Origin: Triatoma infestans
Taxonomy: Eukaryota > Arthropoda > Insecta > Hemiptera > Reduviidae
DNA: 64,000 nucleotides
Direction: 5' to 3'
NCBI GenBank assembly: GCA_011037195.1
Contig: JAAEAF010002648.1
Coordinates: forward strand, 1-64,000
The position numbers and the translations under genes were made by a program. Shown in pieces: positions 13,661 through 23,780 of this stretch (position 1 is the first letter of the stretch; each line of letters starts with the position of its first letter). The notes beneath the pieces are model-generated. The model was given only the letters and a program-made list of their open reading frames with translations, had not been told where the DNA came from and made no database searches.

Positions 13661-16249
13661 AGATTATACCTGATTCTTAGTACTTCATAAAATTTATAAA
13701 TTTCTGTTCCATAAATATTAATCCTCAGTAAGTTATGGTCATTTCTGGAATCTCTCTTTCTTTGATAAGTCATCCTTTAATGGCTAAAACAATGATCCCG
13801 GCGTGAAAGTAATTAACACTATATGTACTTTTAACAAAAAGCCTTAATTTATTATTCTGCTAATTTAGAAAGGGTGTAAAGATGCTGGTAAATGATGTGT
13901 GGGAACTGGGTATTTCTGTAGTGTGTATAACAAACTATGATTTGTGTTCAAGTTAATAGTACGGATTTTGTATTATAAATACCAACCTGTATTTGAAGTT
14001 TAGTAACAAATACCTTTAATTTTCTTTGTATTATAATATTTACAAATTTATTATTTTATAATAATGTCAATAATTATTTTTTAATACTATATAAAGGTTT
14101 TATTTAAAATTAAAGGCACATTAAACTGCTTTGTACAATGTATACTTACCTCTCTGCTTCTGATTAGTAATAAAAAAAACTAAAAATTAATTACATATCT
14201 TTTTTTTGTGTGAATACATTTTTGTTCATTTATGTGCGCGTGATATGTGAATATAAATATTTCTGTACAATATTTTGCACATTTAATAAATTTCCTTAAA
14301 ATGAAAAAAAAATTAAAAAAAATAAAATGAAATGTAAAATTAAGTATAATAAATATAATAATAGAAACTTTATTTATAAATTGTATCTGCTTACATAATA
14401 AGTACAAATAAGATTATTTAATCCATTATTGAATTCTATTTCTATGAGTTTTTTTTTTGTTTTTTCTTTAGAAATACACTTTCTCATCTCTTGATGCAAG
14501 CATTTAATGGTTAAAATTATAATTTTGTTTATTTTCTTGCTAAGAAATTTTCATTTTCATTTGAGGCAAGCATTCTAATGAGTAAATAAATTCTTAAAAT
14601 AGAGAATCAGTGATTGTTTCAACAGGCTTTCCGCACTAAGGAAACTCGCATGTCCATTAAATAGAAACTGAAGTAAGATAGAAACTGAAGATAAAATTTA
14701 AAACAATTTCAAATGTATACGCCTTTTCTGTTATCTAATTTTGCACTTTTACCTACCCAGCATGTAAACATCAATAGAAATATAAACTTTTCTGAATTCG
14801 GATTCAATGCCCAGTAAAGGACGATTACAAATAAAACAAGAAGAAAATGGTAGACTGTTTTCCAGCTTATTCTTTTTTTTGGCATTTTTGTTGTTCTGAT
14901 GAGTAAATATTTTATACATATCTCCATTTGGGCTAATTTCACATTTTCTAGTTAAACAACTGGATTCTATTGATCACCAAATAGATTATAAGTATTTCAA
15001 CCAATAGGCGTTTACACCAATATTATTGCTACACGTTTTATACTACGAATTATTTTCGGTGGATATTGGGTAGATCAAATGAATGAAATTGTTTTTGGGA
15101 TGAGATCAGTTTTTTTTTCGGGGAGAATCAACATTTTATTGGAAATACTGTATGAAATAATGTCATAAATAATTAATTCTTCAGACAATAATTCTAGCGT
15201 AAATGACCTTTTTGGAATATCAAAGAACGTTTTATTGCTGAAGATAATTTTTTTATCTCTAATTTTCTTAAGGGTTTGCAAAATTTCGGGGAATATATGC
15301 TCCCATTCCTTGTATGCGCTACTAATTAAATACGAATTTTTTTTGCATGGTAATTGCACCATTTCAGTAATAAATAATTGCACGAATGAGTAAAATAATG
15401 TCTGATTATTACTTCTACCACAAACAATTCAGGTTTAATAACGTCATATAAATTCGGAAAAAAAATCGTCCACTGTTAGTAATTTAATTGGTTAATTTCA
15501 TAAAACCATGAACTGATTTGATAATTACTATATCAAAACTTTTCCTTGGAAAATTCTTATAAATTAAATATTGATTAAAACATGTACCATTTAGTGAGGA
15601 GAGTCCGCGTTCTACGGTAGTACGGAGAATCAAATTTTTGAGATATTTTCATCTTGTAGTCACATACAACCAACACATATACCTACCTAAGTACACATAC
15701 TCGTACATTTCGGGTGAGGGTAAGGTTGAGCACACTTCTAAATAACAAGCAACATACATACATATATGTCTATAAAATGTACACTATTTTAATTAAAAGA
15801 ATGTACTAGCTCTCTCTAATTATATGTCCCAAGAAGATACTTTATATTTTTTAAAAAGTTTATCATTAAAAATATATATAACTTGTTCTAAAGTTCCGGT
15901 TAACTTCATTCAAACGGTGGCTCTAGACTCATGACCAAACGCCACACTTTAGTATGGGCTATCACTTTCAGCCAGCGTTGGACCACTTTACTTACAAACA
16001 ATCGTACTCGACGAAATATCCAGGCCGGTGATACTCAGGGTTAAGTTGTTAACAGTTTTCTTTTGCAGTTTCCTCTTTGCATTTACACACGCGATATCCT
16101 ACATTCAATGCTACTATTCTTGCCATCTACGCAGGGATTCACTTCTTCTCTCAAGACATCACAAACTTTCTGAAGCTATAGTTAATTTACAAACTTCATT
16201 AGACAAAAAAAACAGACTGATTTCACAAACAGAAACTTGAATAAAGGTA
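13661..16249. other. intergenic AT-rich DNA, nothing recognised
   Basis: Open frames of 70-100 codons occur on the minus strand (14709-14942, 15075-15383), but they are rich in Phe, Ile, Asn and Lys, match nothing I know and carry no splice context. I treat them as chance. Confidence 0.5.
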
Positions 16250-16920
16250 CAAAAGATAAAGGTAAACATTTTTACCCTCCATAGAATGCATCTAGCTAAA
16301 TCTTTAAAAATTAACAACACTGACATACAGTGAAAGAAAATGAACGAAACACTAAAATATCTTGGTTTATAACACGATATAATCCGGCCTCCACATATAA
16401 CTCAAAAATTAAGACATGTCTATCAAACGCTTAGCCAGCTCTATCCCTGATTAACATTCGGACACCACTAAAACCGCAATGCTTCAGACTTCTCTAAGCA
16501 TCTACATTTAGGCCTTTACTGAAATACACCAGCTCCGTATGTAGGCTAATTGACTGCAACTAACAAGTTACAAGAATTCCAAAATAAAGTACTGCGTATC
16601 GCATTGTAAGTACTGTGGTTCAGACGAAACGAGCAAATCCATAGGGCGCTAAAATTGAAAAATGAAAGACTTCATAGACAGGAGAGCACACGGATTTCTA
16701 AACAAACTACAGAATCTGAAACAGACCACCGACTCGGACAGAAAACAGCCGGACGACTAAAACAGAAATTACTCTAGGTCGTAAACCAAGACTTAATAAT
16801 CAATTAATATGTATTTAAAATTACATACTTAGTTATATTATTTAGATATTTATATTGTAAGGCAGAAATAAGCTGCCGGAAAAAAATGTGTCTTTCTTCT
16901 TCTTCTTGAAAAAAAAAAAA
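16250..16920 (+). mobile_element. decayed jockey-type LINE, 3' end
   Basis: Interrupted plus-strand frames read KYLGL (about 16351), then QKLRHVYQTLSQLYP, then a block ending LQ.FQNKVLRIA (about 16560-16610), RRNEQIHRALKLKNERLH and RLGQKTAGRLKQKLL. This order is typical of the end of jockey/I-group reverse transcriptase polyproteins, after the catalytic domain. It ends with a pyrimidine TTCTTCTTCTTC run and an A-run (16909-16920), as expected for the 3' end. Several stops and frameshifts show it is dead. Confidence 0.7.
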
Positions 16921-17003
16921 GTAAACACCAAACATTCTTTTTTTCTAAAAAGTGACGCTGCGCATCAAATATAACAGATTTCAATTTGATTAGCTATTAT
17001 AAT

Positions 17004-17304
17004 TGTAGGATGTGGGAGAAATTGTGTTGGCTGCCGCTAGAGGGTAGAGACAGAGAGGTTATAGAGACAGTCAGGTTAGTTCTCAAAAGTGTGTGTAAGT
17101 TGTTAGTGGTTTTCCTGTTGTTAACATTAAAAGTTGATTACTATTATATAGTCGTTTATAATTAATTACTTTAAAAGGAAGATAGATCTTGTGTTGTATA
17201 TTTTGTATAATTACATTAAAGTGAAACAATCACTTGTGCAAGAGAATAAATAAAATAACTTTATTCTTAGACAAGACTTGTTGGTTATGTCCCAATATAC
17301 TACA
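17004..17304 (+). repeat. 5' LTR
   Basis: 301 bp, TG...CA ends. It carries AATAAA at 17245-17250, a candidate polyadenylation signal in the R region. Differences from the 3' LTR: GGTAGA for GGCAGA, CTCAAAAG for CTCAGAAG, CCTGTTG for CCAGTTG, AGACAAG for AGATAAG, and one T fewer in the terminal AATATACTACA. Confidence 0.95.
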
Positions 17305-17312
17305 TATAATTT

Positions 17313-17330
17313 TGGGGGCCGCTCCGGGAT
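17313..17330 (+). promoter_or_regulatory. primer binding site, tRNA-Pro-like
   Basis: TGGGGGCCGCTCCGGGAT starts eight bases after the LTR. It matches 15 of 18 positions of the well-known tRNA-Pro primer site (TGGGGGCTCGTCCGGGAT). The three mismatches are adjacent. A host tRNA-Pro variant or another tRNA could match better; this was not checked against host tRNAs. Confidence 0.7.
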
Positions 17331-17374
17331 CATAATCCAATCAAGTCTTATTGTGCAAAGTTTGTGTGTTAGCA

Positions 17375-17551
17375 ATGTCTGAACTAGACATAAACGATAT
17401 TTATACTATGAAAGTAGTAGAATTAAAGGAACAGTTAAAAAAACGTAACTTGAAACGAACTGGTACCAAAAAGGAACTGGTAGATAGGCTTCGGGCAGTA
17501 GCTATTTATGAAAATTCCAAAATAGAAGATGATGAGGCTGGGTCAGGATAA
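17375..17551 (+). CDS. SAP-domain small ORF of the Gypsy element
   Basis: 58 residues from the ATG at 17375 (an upstream in-frame TTG at 17351 is not needed). Residues 11-42 form a SAP motif: a helix with VVELKEQLKKRNL, a turn KRTGTKKELV, and a second helix DRLRAV. SAP domains bind DNA, typically AT-rich or scaffold-attached DNA, so the protein may guide nuclear localisation or integration. Its end overlaps the start of Gag-Pol by 23 bases: the Gag-Pol ATG is at 17529 and the SAP stop TAA at 17549-17551. Gag-Pol is in the +1 frame relative to this ORF, so the two are either separate proteins made by reinitiation or one SAP-Gag joined by frameshifting. A single-base indel that split one ORF is also possible. 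Confidence 0.75.
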   Translation: MSELDINDIYTMKVVELKEQLKKRNLKRTGTKKELVDRLRAVAIYENSKIEDDEAGSG

Positions 17552-20500
17552 TTCCATAAACAGCGAAGAAGATGGGAAACAAGAAATGGAAAGTGACAGT
17601 GTATATTCAGGTAGTGATTCTGATAATCAAGAAAAAAAGGCCACTGGATTTCACCAAGTAAGTGCTCAACCTTTTATATCATTTAAAGATGTTGAAGAAT
17701 CCATAAGCAGTTTTAGTGGCGATAATAAAACGGAAAGTATTGTTAATTGGTTACGAGAATTCGACGAATTAAGTGAGTTATGCCATTGGTCTGAGGTTCA
17801 AAAAATTATTTATGCACGACGCTTGTTAAAAGGATCGGCTGCTTCATACATTAAGCACGAGAAAAACCTGAAAACATGGAAGTCAATAGCCAAGGCACTT
17901 AAAAAAGAATTTACCTCAGAGGTAAGCAGTAAAGTTATACATAGAGAGTTAGGTTCAAGAAAGAAATTTCACAATGAAAGCTATAAGGAATATTTCTACA
18001 AAATGCTAGATATAGCCTCAAGATGTAAAATAGATAAAAAATCAGTTATGCAATATATAATTGATGGAATAGACGATAGTGAGGCAAACAAAACTATTCT
18101 TTACGGGGCTGCATCTTATAAAGACTTTAGAACAAAATTGGACTTGTACGAAGAAATGAAGAATAGTAGTTTTGCTAGACGTCAAGTTAGTAAGGGTCAA
18201 AAAGGGAAAATTAGGAACAAGGAGCCTAAATCTACATCTGCTCACACCGCCAGCAAGAGTGCTGAAAAATTGCGCCGCTGCTTTAATTGTGGCTCGAAAC
18301 AGCATGTTATCGAAGAGTGTCCGGATAAGGCAAAGGGGCCTAAATGTTTCAGATGCAATAGATATGGACATGTTTCTTCTAAATGTGCAGCCACTTGTTA
18401 TGTGAAGAGTAATTATGAAGTTGTATCCGGTGATAGTAAGCCAGTTCTGGATGTTAAAATAAACGATTTACAGGTGAAAGCGCTGTTAGATTCAGGTAGC
18501 GATCTGACATTGTTAGACTTAGAAGAATATGAGAAGTTGGGATCACCTATGTTGACATCCACGCAAATTGATCTTCAAGGCTTGGGATCCAATTTAATTA
18601 CTACGCTAGGCGCCTTTCTTACATACATAACAGTCGAGGGCATTTTATATGAAATCCATATCCATGTTGTCCCAAAGCTAACCATGAAATATAAGATGAT
18701 TTTAGGCCGTAATTTCTTTAAACAGATTAGTATAACCCTCAAAAGAAATAATATAATTGAAATTAATAAAACTGAAGCACAAGTTCCCGATGTCCCAGAT
18801 ATATTCAATCTTAATATTTTTGATTCTAAAAATGAAGCTGAAGAGGTTGTAATACCAAAGGAGGTTCAAGAAATTATTAAAGTTTGCCAACCGGCAGAAT
18901 CAAAAGAAGTTGGGGTACAAATGAAATTAATCTTAACAGATGAGATTCCAGTATATCAGGCTCCCAGACGTTTTTCCCCCAAACATCAGGAAGATGTGGA
19001 TAATCAAATCAAGAAGTGGTTGGACGATTCTATCATAAGACCAAGCGTATCAGATTATGCAAGCCCCATTGTCATCGTGCAAAAGAAGAATGGAGAGTCA
19101 CGTATCTGTGTAGATTATAGAGCTCTAAATAGGAAGATTATCAAGGAGAGATATCCACTCCCCTTGATTGAGGACCAGATTGACGCACTTCAAGGAAGCC
19201 GGATGTTCACAACTCTAGATCTAAAGGATGGATTTTTCCACGTGCCAATTCACGAAGACAGTTGCAAGTATACGGCATTCATCATACCAAATGGTCATTA
19301 TGAATTCTTACGAGCGCCTTTTGGTTTATGCAATTCGCCGGCCGTTTTTCAGAAGTATATCAATGCAATTTTTAAGGATCTGGTTAAAGAAGGTATAATG
19401 AGAATTTACCTAGATGATATTATCATCCCTTCCAAGGATAAGAGAGAGAATATTCACAAATTGAAAATAGTTTTAAAGAGGACATATGAATTTAAGTTGA
19501 AGATCAATTGGAAGAAATGTAACTTTTTTCAAGAGACCATAAACTTTTTAGGCTTTGTTATAAACCATGGAAAGATTGAACCATCTGCTCAAAAGATTAA
19601 AGCTGTTGTTAACTTTCCGAAACCTAAGGATACCAAGTCTCTACAGAGTTTCCTGGGTTTGGCCGGATACTTTAGAAAGTTTGTTAGAGACTACGCTATG
19701 ATCGCCCGTCCTTTAGGTGATCTTTTAAAGAAAGACAACAAATTTGTATTTGGACCTGAACAAGAAGAATCATTTCAAAAACTGAAGGTCATCCTTACAA
19801 GTAAACCCTTGCTGAGATTGTATCAACCAGATGCTGAAACTGAATTGCACACAGATGCGTCCAAATTTGGTTATGGTATGATATTAATGCAAAGAGATTC
19901 CGAAGATAACCAGTTGCATCCAGTTTATTTTGCAAGTGGAAAAACAACTTTGGCTGAGCAGAAATATATTAGCTATGAGTTAGAAGTACTAGCAGTTGTG
20001 AAAGGCCTTAAGAAATTCAGAATTTATCTCCAGGGAATACCCTTCCGTATTGTCACTGATTGTCAGGCTTTTCAGATGACTTTAAGGAAAAAAGACTTGT
20101 CGGTACGTATTGCGAGATGGGCTTTAATGTTAGAGGGCTACAGATTCGAAATAGTACACAGATCAGGGTCTAGAATGAGACATGTTGATTCCTTAAGCCG
20201 ATATCCATTGCCTGAGTTTCTTGGTATTGAACAACATGACAGTGACTTTTTAATTTCTCTAAAAAATGCTCAACACCAGGATAAAGAAATTGAAGAGATA
20301 ATAAGGAATCTAAATAGAAAACCGAATTTTAAGATGAAAAATGGCGTATTATACAAGGAAGAAAATGACGAGTTACTTTTTGTTGTTCCTCGCAGCATGC
20401 AGGATGAAATTATTTCCAGAACACACGCAAGAGGACACTTTTCAATAGAGAAAACTATGCTGCTGTTGAAGAAAGATTATTACTTCCCGAAGATGAAGGG

Positions 20501-21680
20501 AAAGGTTGAACAGGTAATAAAAAACTGTGTTTCTTGTATTCTAGTCCAGAAAAAACAAGGAAAGAAGGAAGGCTTCTTACACAGTATTGACAAAGGAGAT
20601 CAGCCTCTACAAACATATCACATGGATCATGTAGGACCACTAACTCTTACCAAGAAGAGGTACAATCATATCTTTGTAGTTGTTGACGGATTCACCAAAT
20701 TCGTCTGGCTGTACCCAACGAAAAGTACAGGAACGGAAGAAGTACTGGCTCGTCTTAGGAAGCAAGCTGCAATATTTGGCAACCCATCAAGGATAATCAC
20801 TGACCGGGGCACCGCTTTTTCTTCCCATCACTTCAGGGCGTATTGTGAAGAAGAGAAGATCAAACATGTGTTGGTAACAACTGGAGTTCCACGTGGTAAT
20901 GGGCAGGTTGAAAGAATAAATAGAATAATCATCCCTCTCATTACTAAGTTATGTCACCCCAAACCAGAAGAATGGTGGAAACATGTGGACTATGCTCAAC
21001 AGATCATCAATTCTACCCCGAGCAGAAGTACGGGTATTACCCCATTTAAATTGTTAATAGGTACGGAAATGAAAGTGAAGGAAGACTTAAGGTTGAAGGA
21101 ACTAATTGAACAAGAGATAGTGGATAATTTACAGGTGGAGAGAGATGAAATAAGAAATAAGGCTAAGGAAAATATTATCAAAATTCAGGCGGAGAATCGA
21201 AAATGTTTTAATAAGAGGCGCAGGGCTGCAACAAGTTACAAGGTAGGTGATCTGGTTGCAATTAAGCGAACCCAACCAGGCACCAAGCTTCAGACCGCTT
21301 ACCTTGGCCCTTATGAGGTAATTGAGGCCAATCCAAATGAAAGGTATCGGGTGCGGAAAGTCGATTGTCATGAGGGACCAGTCATTACCACATCAGTCGC
21401 CGAGTTCATGAAACCTTGGAAGAAGTATCTGACGATAAGCAATGGAGCTGAAAACACTAGGAATGTCTCACTGATGACATCCGATGCTGACGAAGATGAA
21501 ATCGATGACAGTGAGAACGATTACCCCTCACCATCAGCATTCCATGATGTTCTGCACCACTCCTCGCCACCATCGCCTACCAATGATGAAAATGATGATG
21601 TTCCAATATCCACGAGGACGAGGAAGGAGTCAGGAAGGCCGATTGTAGGATGTGGGAGAAATTGTGTTGGCTGCCGCTAG
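17529..21680 (+). CDS. Gag-Pol polyprotein of Gypsy/Ty3 retrotransposon
   Basis: 1383 residues without interruption. Residues 45-215 are capsid-like. Two CCHC zinc knuckles follow (CFNCGSKQHVIEEC, 251-264; CFRCNRYGHVSSKC, 273-286). The aspartic protease has DSG at 321-323, reverse transcriptase has YLDD at 627-630, and RNase H has Asp776, Glu817 and Asp844. The integrase has an HHCC zinc finger (His966, His970, Cys1000, Cys1003), DDE residues Asp1033, Asp1092 and Glu1128, and a GPY/F-like module with LGPYEV. No chromodomain is seen; the tail is acidic and Ser-rich. The first ATG in frame is 17529; the frame has a TAG at 17523-17525 just upstream. The stop (21678-21680) lies 37 bases inside the 3' LTR, so the last 12 residues are LTR-encoded. 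Catalytic residues look complete, so the protein could be active. Confidence 0.95.
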   Translation: MMRLGQDNSINSEEDGKQEMESDSVYSGSDSDNQEKKATGFHQVSAQPFISFKDVEESISSFSGDNKTESIVNWLREFDELSELCHWSEVQKIIYARRLLKGSAASYIKHEKNLKTWKSIAKALKKEFTSEVSSKVIHRELGSRKKFHNESYKEYFYKMLDIASRCKIDKKSVMQYIIDGIDDSEANKTILYGAASYKDFRTKLDLYEEMKNSSFARRQVSKGQKGKIRNKEPKSTSAHTASKSAEKLRRCFNCGSKQHVIEECPDKAKGPKCFRCNRYGHVSSKCAATCYVKSNYEVVSGDSKPVLDVKINDLQVKALLDSGSDLTLLDLEEYEKLGSPMLTSTQIDLQGLGSNLITTLGAFLTYITVEGILYEIHIHVVPKLTMKYKMILGRNFFKQISITLKRNNIIEINKTEAQVPDVPDIFNLNIFDSKNEAEEVVIPKEVQEIIKVCQPAESKEVGVQMKLILTDEIPVYQAPRRFSPKHQEDVDNQIKKWLDDSIIRPSVSDYASPIVIVQKKNGESRICVDYRALNRKIIKERYPLPLIEDQIDALQGSRMFTTLDLKDGFFHVPIHEDSCKYTAFIIPNGHYEFLRAPFGLCNSPAVFQKYINAIFKDLVKEGIMRIYLDDIIIPSKDKRENIHKLKIVLKRTYEFKLKINWKKCNFFQETINFLGFVINHGKIEPSAQKIKAVVNFPKPKDTKSLQSFLGLAGYFRKFVRDYAMIARPLGDLLKKDNKFVFGPEQEESFQKLKVILTSKPLLRLYQPDAETELHTDASKFGYGMILMQRDSEDNQLHPVYFASGKTTLAEQKYISYELEVLAVVKGLKKFRIYLQGIPFRIVTDCQAFQMTLRKKDLSVRIARWALMLEGYRFEIVHRSGSRMRHVDSLSRYPLPEFLGIEQHDSDFLISLKNAQHQDKEIEEIIRNLNRKPNFKMKNGVLYKEENDELLFVVPRSMQDEIISRTHARGHFSIEKTMLLLKKDYYFPKMKGKVEQVIKNCVSCILVQKKQGKKEGFLHSIDKGDQPLQTYHMDHVGPLTLTKKRYNHIFVVVDGFTKFVWLYPTKSTGTEEVLARLRKQAAIFGNPSRIITDRGTAFSSHHFRAYCEEEKIKHVLVTTGVPRGNGQVERINRIIIPLITKLCHPKPEEWWKHVDYAQQIINSTPSRSTGITPFKLLIGTEMKVKEDLRLKELIEQEIVDNLQVERDEIRNKAKENIIKIQAENRKCFNKRRRAATSYKVGDLVAIKRTQPGTKLQTAYLGPYEVIEANPNERYRVRKVDCHEGPVITTSVAEFMKPWKKYLTISNGAENTRNVSLMTSDADEDEIDDSENDYPSPSAFHDVLHHSSPPSPTNDENDDVPISTRTRKESGRPIVGCGRNCVGCR
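21614..21638 (+). other. polypurine tract region
   Basis: A purine-dominated stretch (GAGGACGAGGAAGGAG then CAGGAAGG) ends six bases before the 3' LTR. It is where plus-strand DNA priming is expected. It also encodes the arginine- and glutamate-rich end of Gag-Pol. Confidence 0.6.
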
Positions 21681-21945
21681 AGGGCAGAGACAGAGAGGTT
21701 ATAGAGACAGTCAGGTTAGTTCTCAGAAGTGTGTGTAAGTTGTTAGTGGTTTTCCAGTTGTTAACATTAAAAGTTGATTACTATTATATAGTCGTTTATA
21801 ATTAATTACTTTAAAAGGAAGATAGATCTTGTGTTGTATATTTTGTATAATTACATTAAAGTGAAACAATCACTTGTGCAAGAGAATAAATAAAATAACT
21901 TTATTCTTAGATAAGACTTGTTGGTTATGTCCCAATATTACTACA
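21644..21945 (+). repeat. 3' LTR
   Basis: 302 bp, TG...CA ends, with AATAAA at 21885-21890. It is nearly identical to the 5' LTR. The first 37 bases double as the end of the Gag-Pol reading frame. Confidence 0.95.
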
Positions 21946-22240
21946 TAATTAACATTTTTTACGAAACTAAAACGAATATAGCACACTAAACATTAATATA
22001 ATCATTTTAAATTTTCTTAAAAACAAACTACTATGTTCCATTTTAAATAAGAAAATTAGTTCCAGTATCCGCAATTTAAGAGCCTTAATCATAATTAAAG
22101 TATCCAGACAAAATTAAAAAGTTCAAATGTTGCAATTTTTATCACAAACTCATACGTTTCTTTTTTTTCTAATAATGTTGGGTACATGTGAAAATGGCTC
22201 TTAATTTGATGCTGGATCAAAATAATTTAAAATTCATACA

Positions 22241-22480
22241 TACACGATAGTATGGTTCCGCATCGCTGGAAAGCATCAGAGATATTTTCCGTGATAGCCT
22301 GCTTCTTTTTGGTACAACTGTAATTTTTTGAGTGTATCAACTGTATTTGCTCTGTGCAAGTCTATGTTATTACACTGGTTAACAAAAACATCCTGATGAT
22401 GGGCAAACGTCCGAAACAGGTCGATGACCACAAAAAGAATTAGGCTATCACGGAAAATATCTCTGATACACGATAGTATG
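22241..22480 (+). mobile_element. foldback element with hammerhead-like motif and 14-bp target duplication
   Basis: TACACGATAGTATG occurs at 22241-22254 and again at 22467-22480 and brackets a 212-bp element. Inside, the 26-bp arm 22275-22300 (ATCAGAGATATTTTCC...) is the exact reverse complement of 22442-22467. The right half holds a hammerhead-like core at 22389-22426. The left arm appears shortened and lacks the mirror-image core that the sister copy at 44437-44728 has. There is no coding capacity. A duplication of this length fits target-primed reverse transcription rather than a cut-and-paste transposase. Confidence 0.75.
22389..22426 (+). ncRNA. hammerhead-ribozyme-like motif
   Basis: In order: CATC (stem I, 22389-22392), CTGATGA (22393-22399), one extra T, hairpin GGGC-AAAC-GTCC (22401-22412), GAAAC (22413-22417), AGGTC (to 22422), then GATG (22423-22426), which pairs with CATC. 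These are the core boxes and two of three helices of a type I hammerhead; stem III would be only A-U and C-G. The expected cut is after C22422. The extra base between CTGATGA and stem II departs from the canonical core, and activity is unknown. Confidence 0.55.
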
Positions 22481-23780
22481 TTCAAATAAACATGTAACTG
22501 TCATCTGAATTTATAATCTCCAGGGACGCCAACGACTTATTTTCGAGAAATGAATCATGGAGTAATGAGTCATGCCAATATTTATAAACAAATATTTATT
22601 TACACAAAATATTTTTTTTATTATTATCTAACATCAATGATAAAAATTTTAAAAATTATATATTTTTTTAAATGTTTATTTTAAATTTACTCTCTCGTTT
22701 GTTTTCTTATTATATTATTTGTTTTCTAATTTAATATTTTTTCTTCACTATTAAGTTCCTTTTATTTTTTAGATCATACCAATTTTTTATCCATCTGAGA
22801 TCATTATTAATATTTATATTTCAATAGATCAATATCAACAGTAATATTTACAGCACAATTCATTAAATTCACTTTACAGTTTAAATTCATTTAATACATA
22901 GTTTATGACCGAAAAGTATTTTTTTTTGTAATTTTATTAATAAAAATTACATTATTCTAAATCATAATATGTGATTCGGAATTGCGTTAATAAATTTAAA
23001 TTATAGATACAATACCTGGCAGAGATATATGTCCTAAAATTCTGAAGCTATTGCTAAAATTAAATCAAATCTCGTGCAAAGATGAACATTTCTTTATTAG
23101 AAATATTTTTTTTGTTTTGTTTGTTTTTCCTTGAGTTTGATAAGCTTATCAGGGAAAATCGACAGAGGAATAACTGGGTATTTAAACTGCTAAATTGTAG
23201 CTTACTTTCCCTTCTTTTGTTAAAACATTAAATTATCAATAATGTTTTAGAATTATTATTTTTTTAATTTATAAAAACAAACCAATTTCTCTGCTTTTAG
23301 TTTTCAAATATATTTGAAATGCAATACAATTCAGCATTAAATGGATGAGCAAACTGAAAATGAAATTCAGTTTCATTTTAGCAGATGTAAAAGCTTCCTT
23401 CCATCAATGAAAAAAGAATAAAAACATTTCCATCTCTTGATCACTGTTAAGTATGTAGCAGAACGTATTAAATTATTACGAAATTAGTTCTTTCTTAATA
23501 CTAAACCTTTCTACATATCAATCAATGGAAAGTATTAAATCATGAATTCCTTCATCATGAAATCATGAAGACTCTCATTTGTAAAGTCTTAAAGTACAGG
23601 AAAATTAACATTATGCACATAAAAATATTCTCGCCCAAAAGAAGTTGAAGACATGCTAGTAGATGTAGTGGCAGCTGTGCGAGATGTTGCTACTGTACGG
23701 TTGAATGTAGTCGGCACCTTCATTGTAGATGGTGGTATATTTTCACGCACTGATTCATCAGTCGTGTTAGTAGACGGACA

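Larger units (their letters stand above)
17004..21945 (+). mobile_element. Gypsy/Ty3 LTR retrotransposon, near intact
   Basis: The element is 4.94 kb: 5' LTR, primer site, SAP ORF, Gag-Pol ORF, purine tract, 3' LTR. It is flanked by the 4-bp direct repeat TAAT (17000-17003 and 21946-21949), as expected for Gypsy integration. The LTRs begin TGTAGGATG and end TACTACA. They differ by four substitutions and one 1-base indel over about 301 bp, which indicates a recent insertion. Gag-Pol has no stop or frameshift. The domain order protease, RT, RNase H, integrase is that of Metaviridae. No envelope gene is present. Confidence 0.95.

Noticed and set aside
14709..15383. Two minus-strand open frames of 77 and 102 codons
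   Set aside because: Composition follows AT content, there is no motif or family resemblance, and no exon signals.
17351..17374. Upstream TTG extension of the SAP ORF
   Set aside because: TTG is not a normal eukaryotic start. The ATG at 17375 directly precedes the SAP domain.
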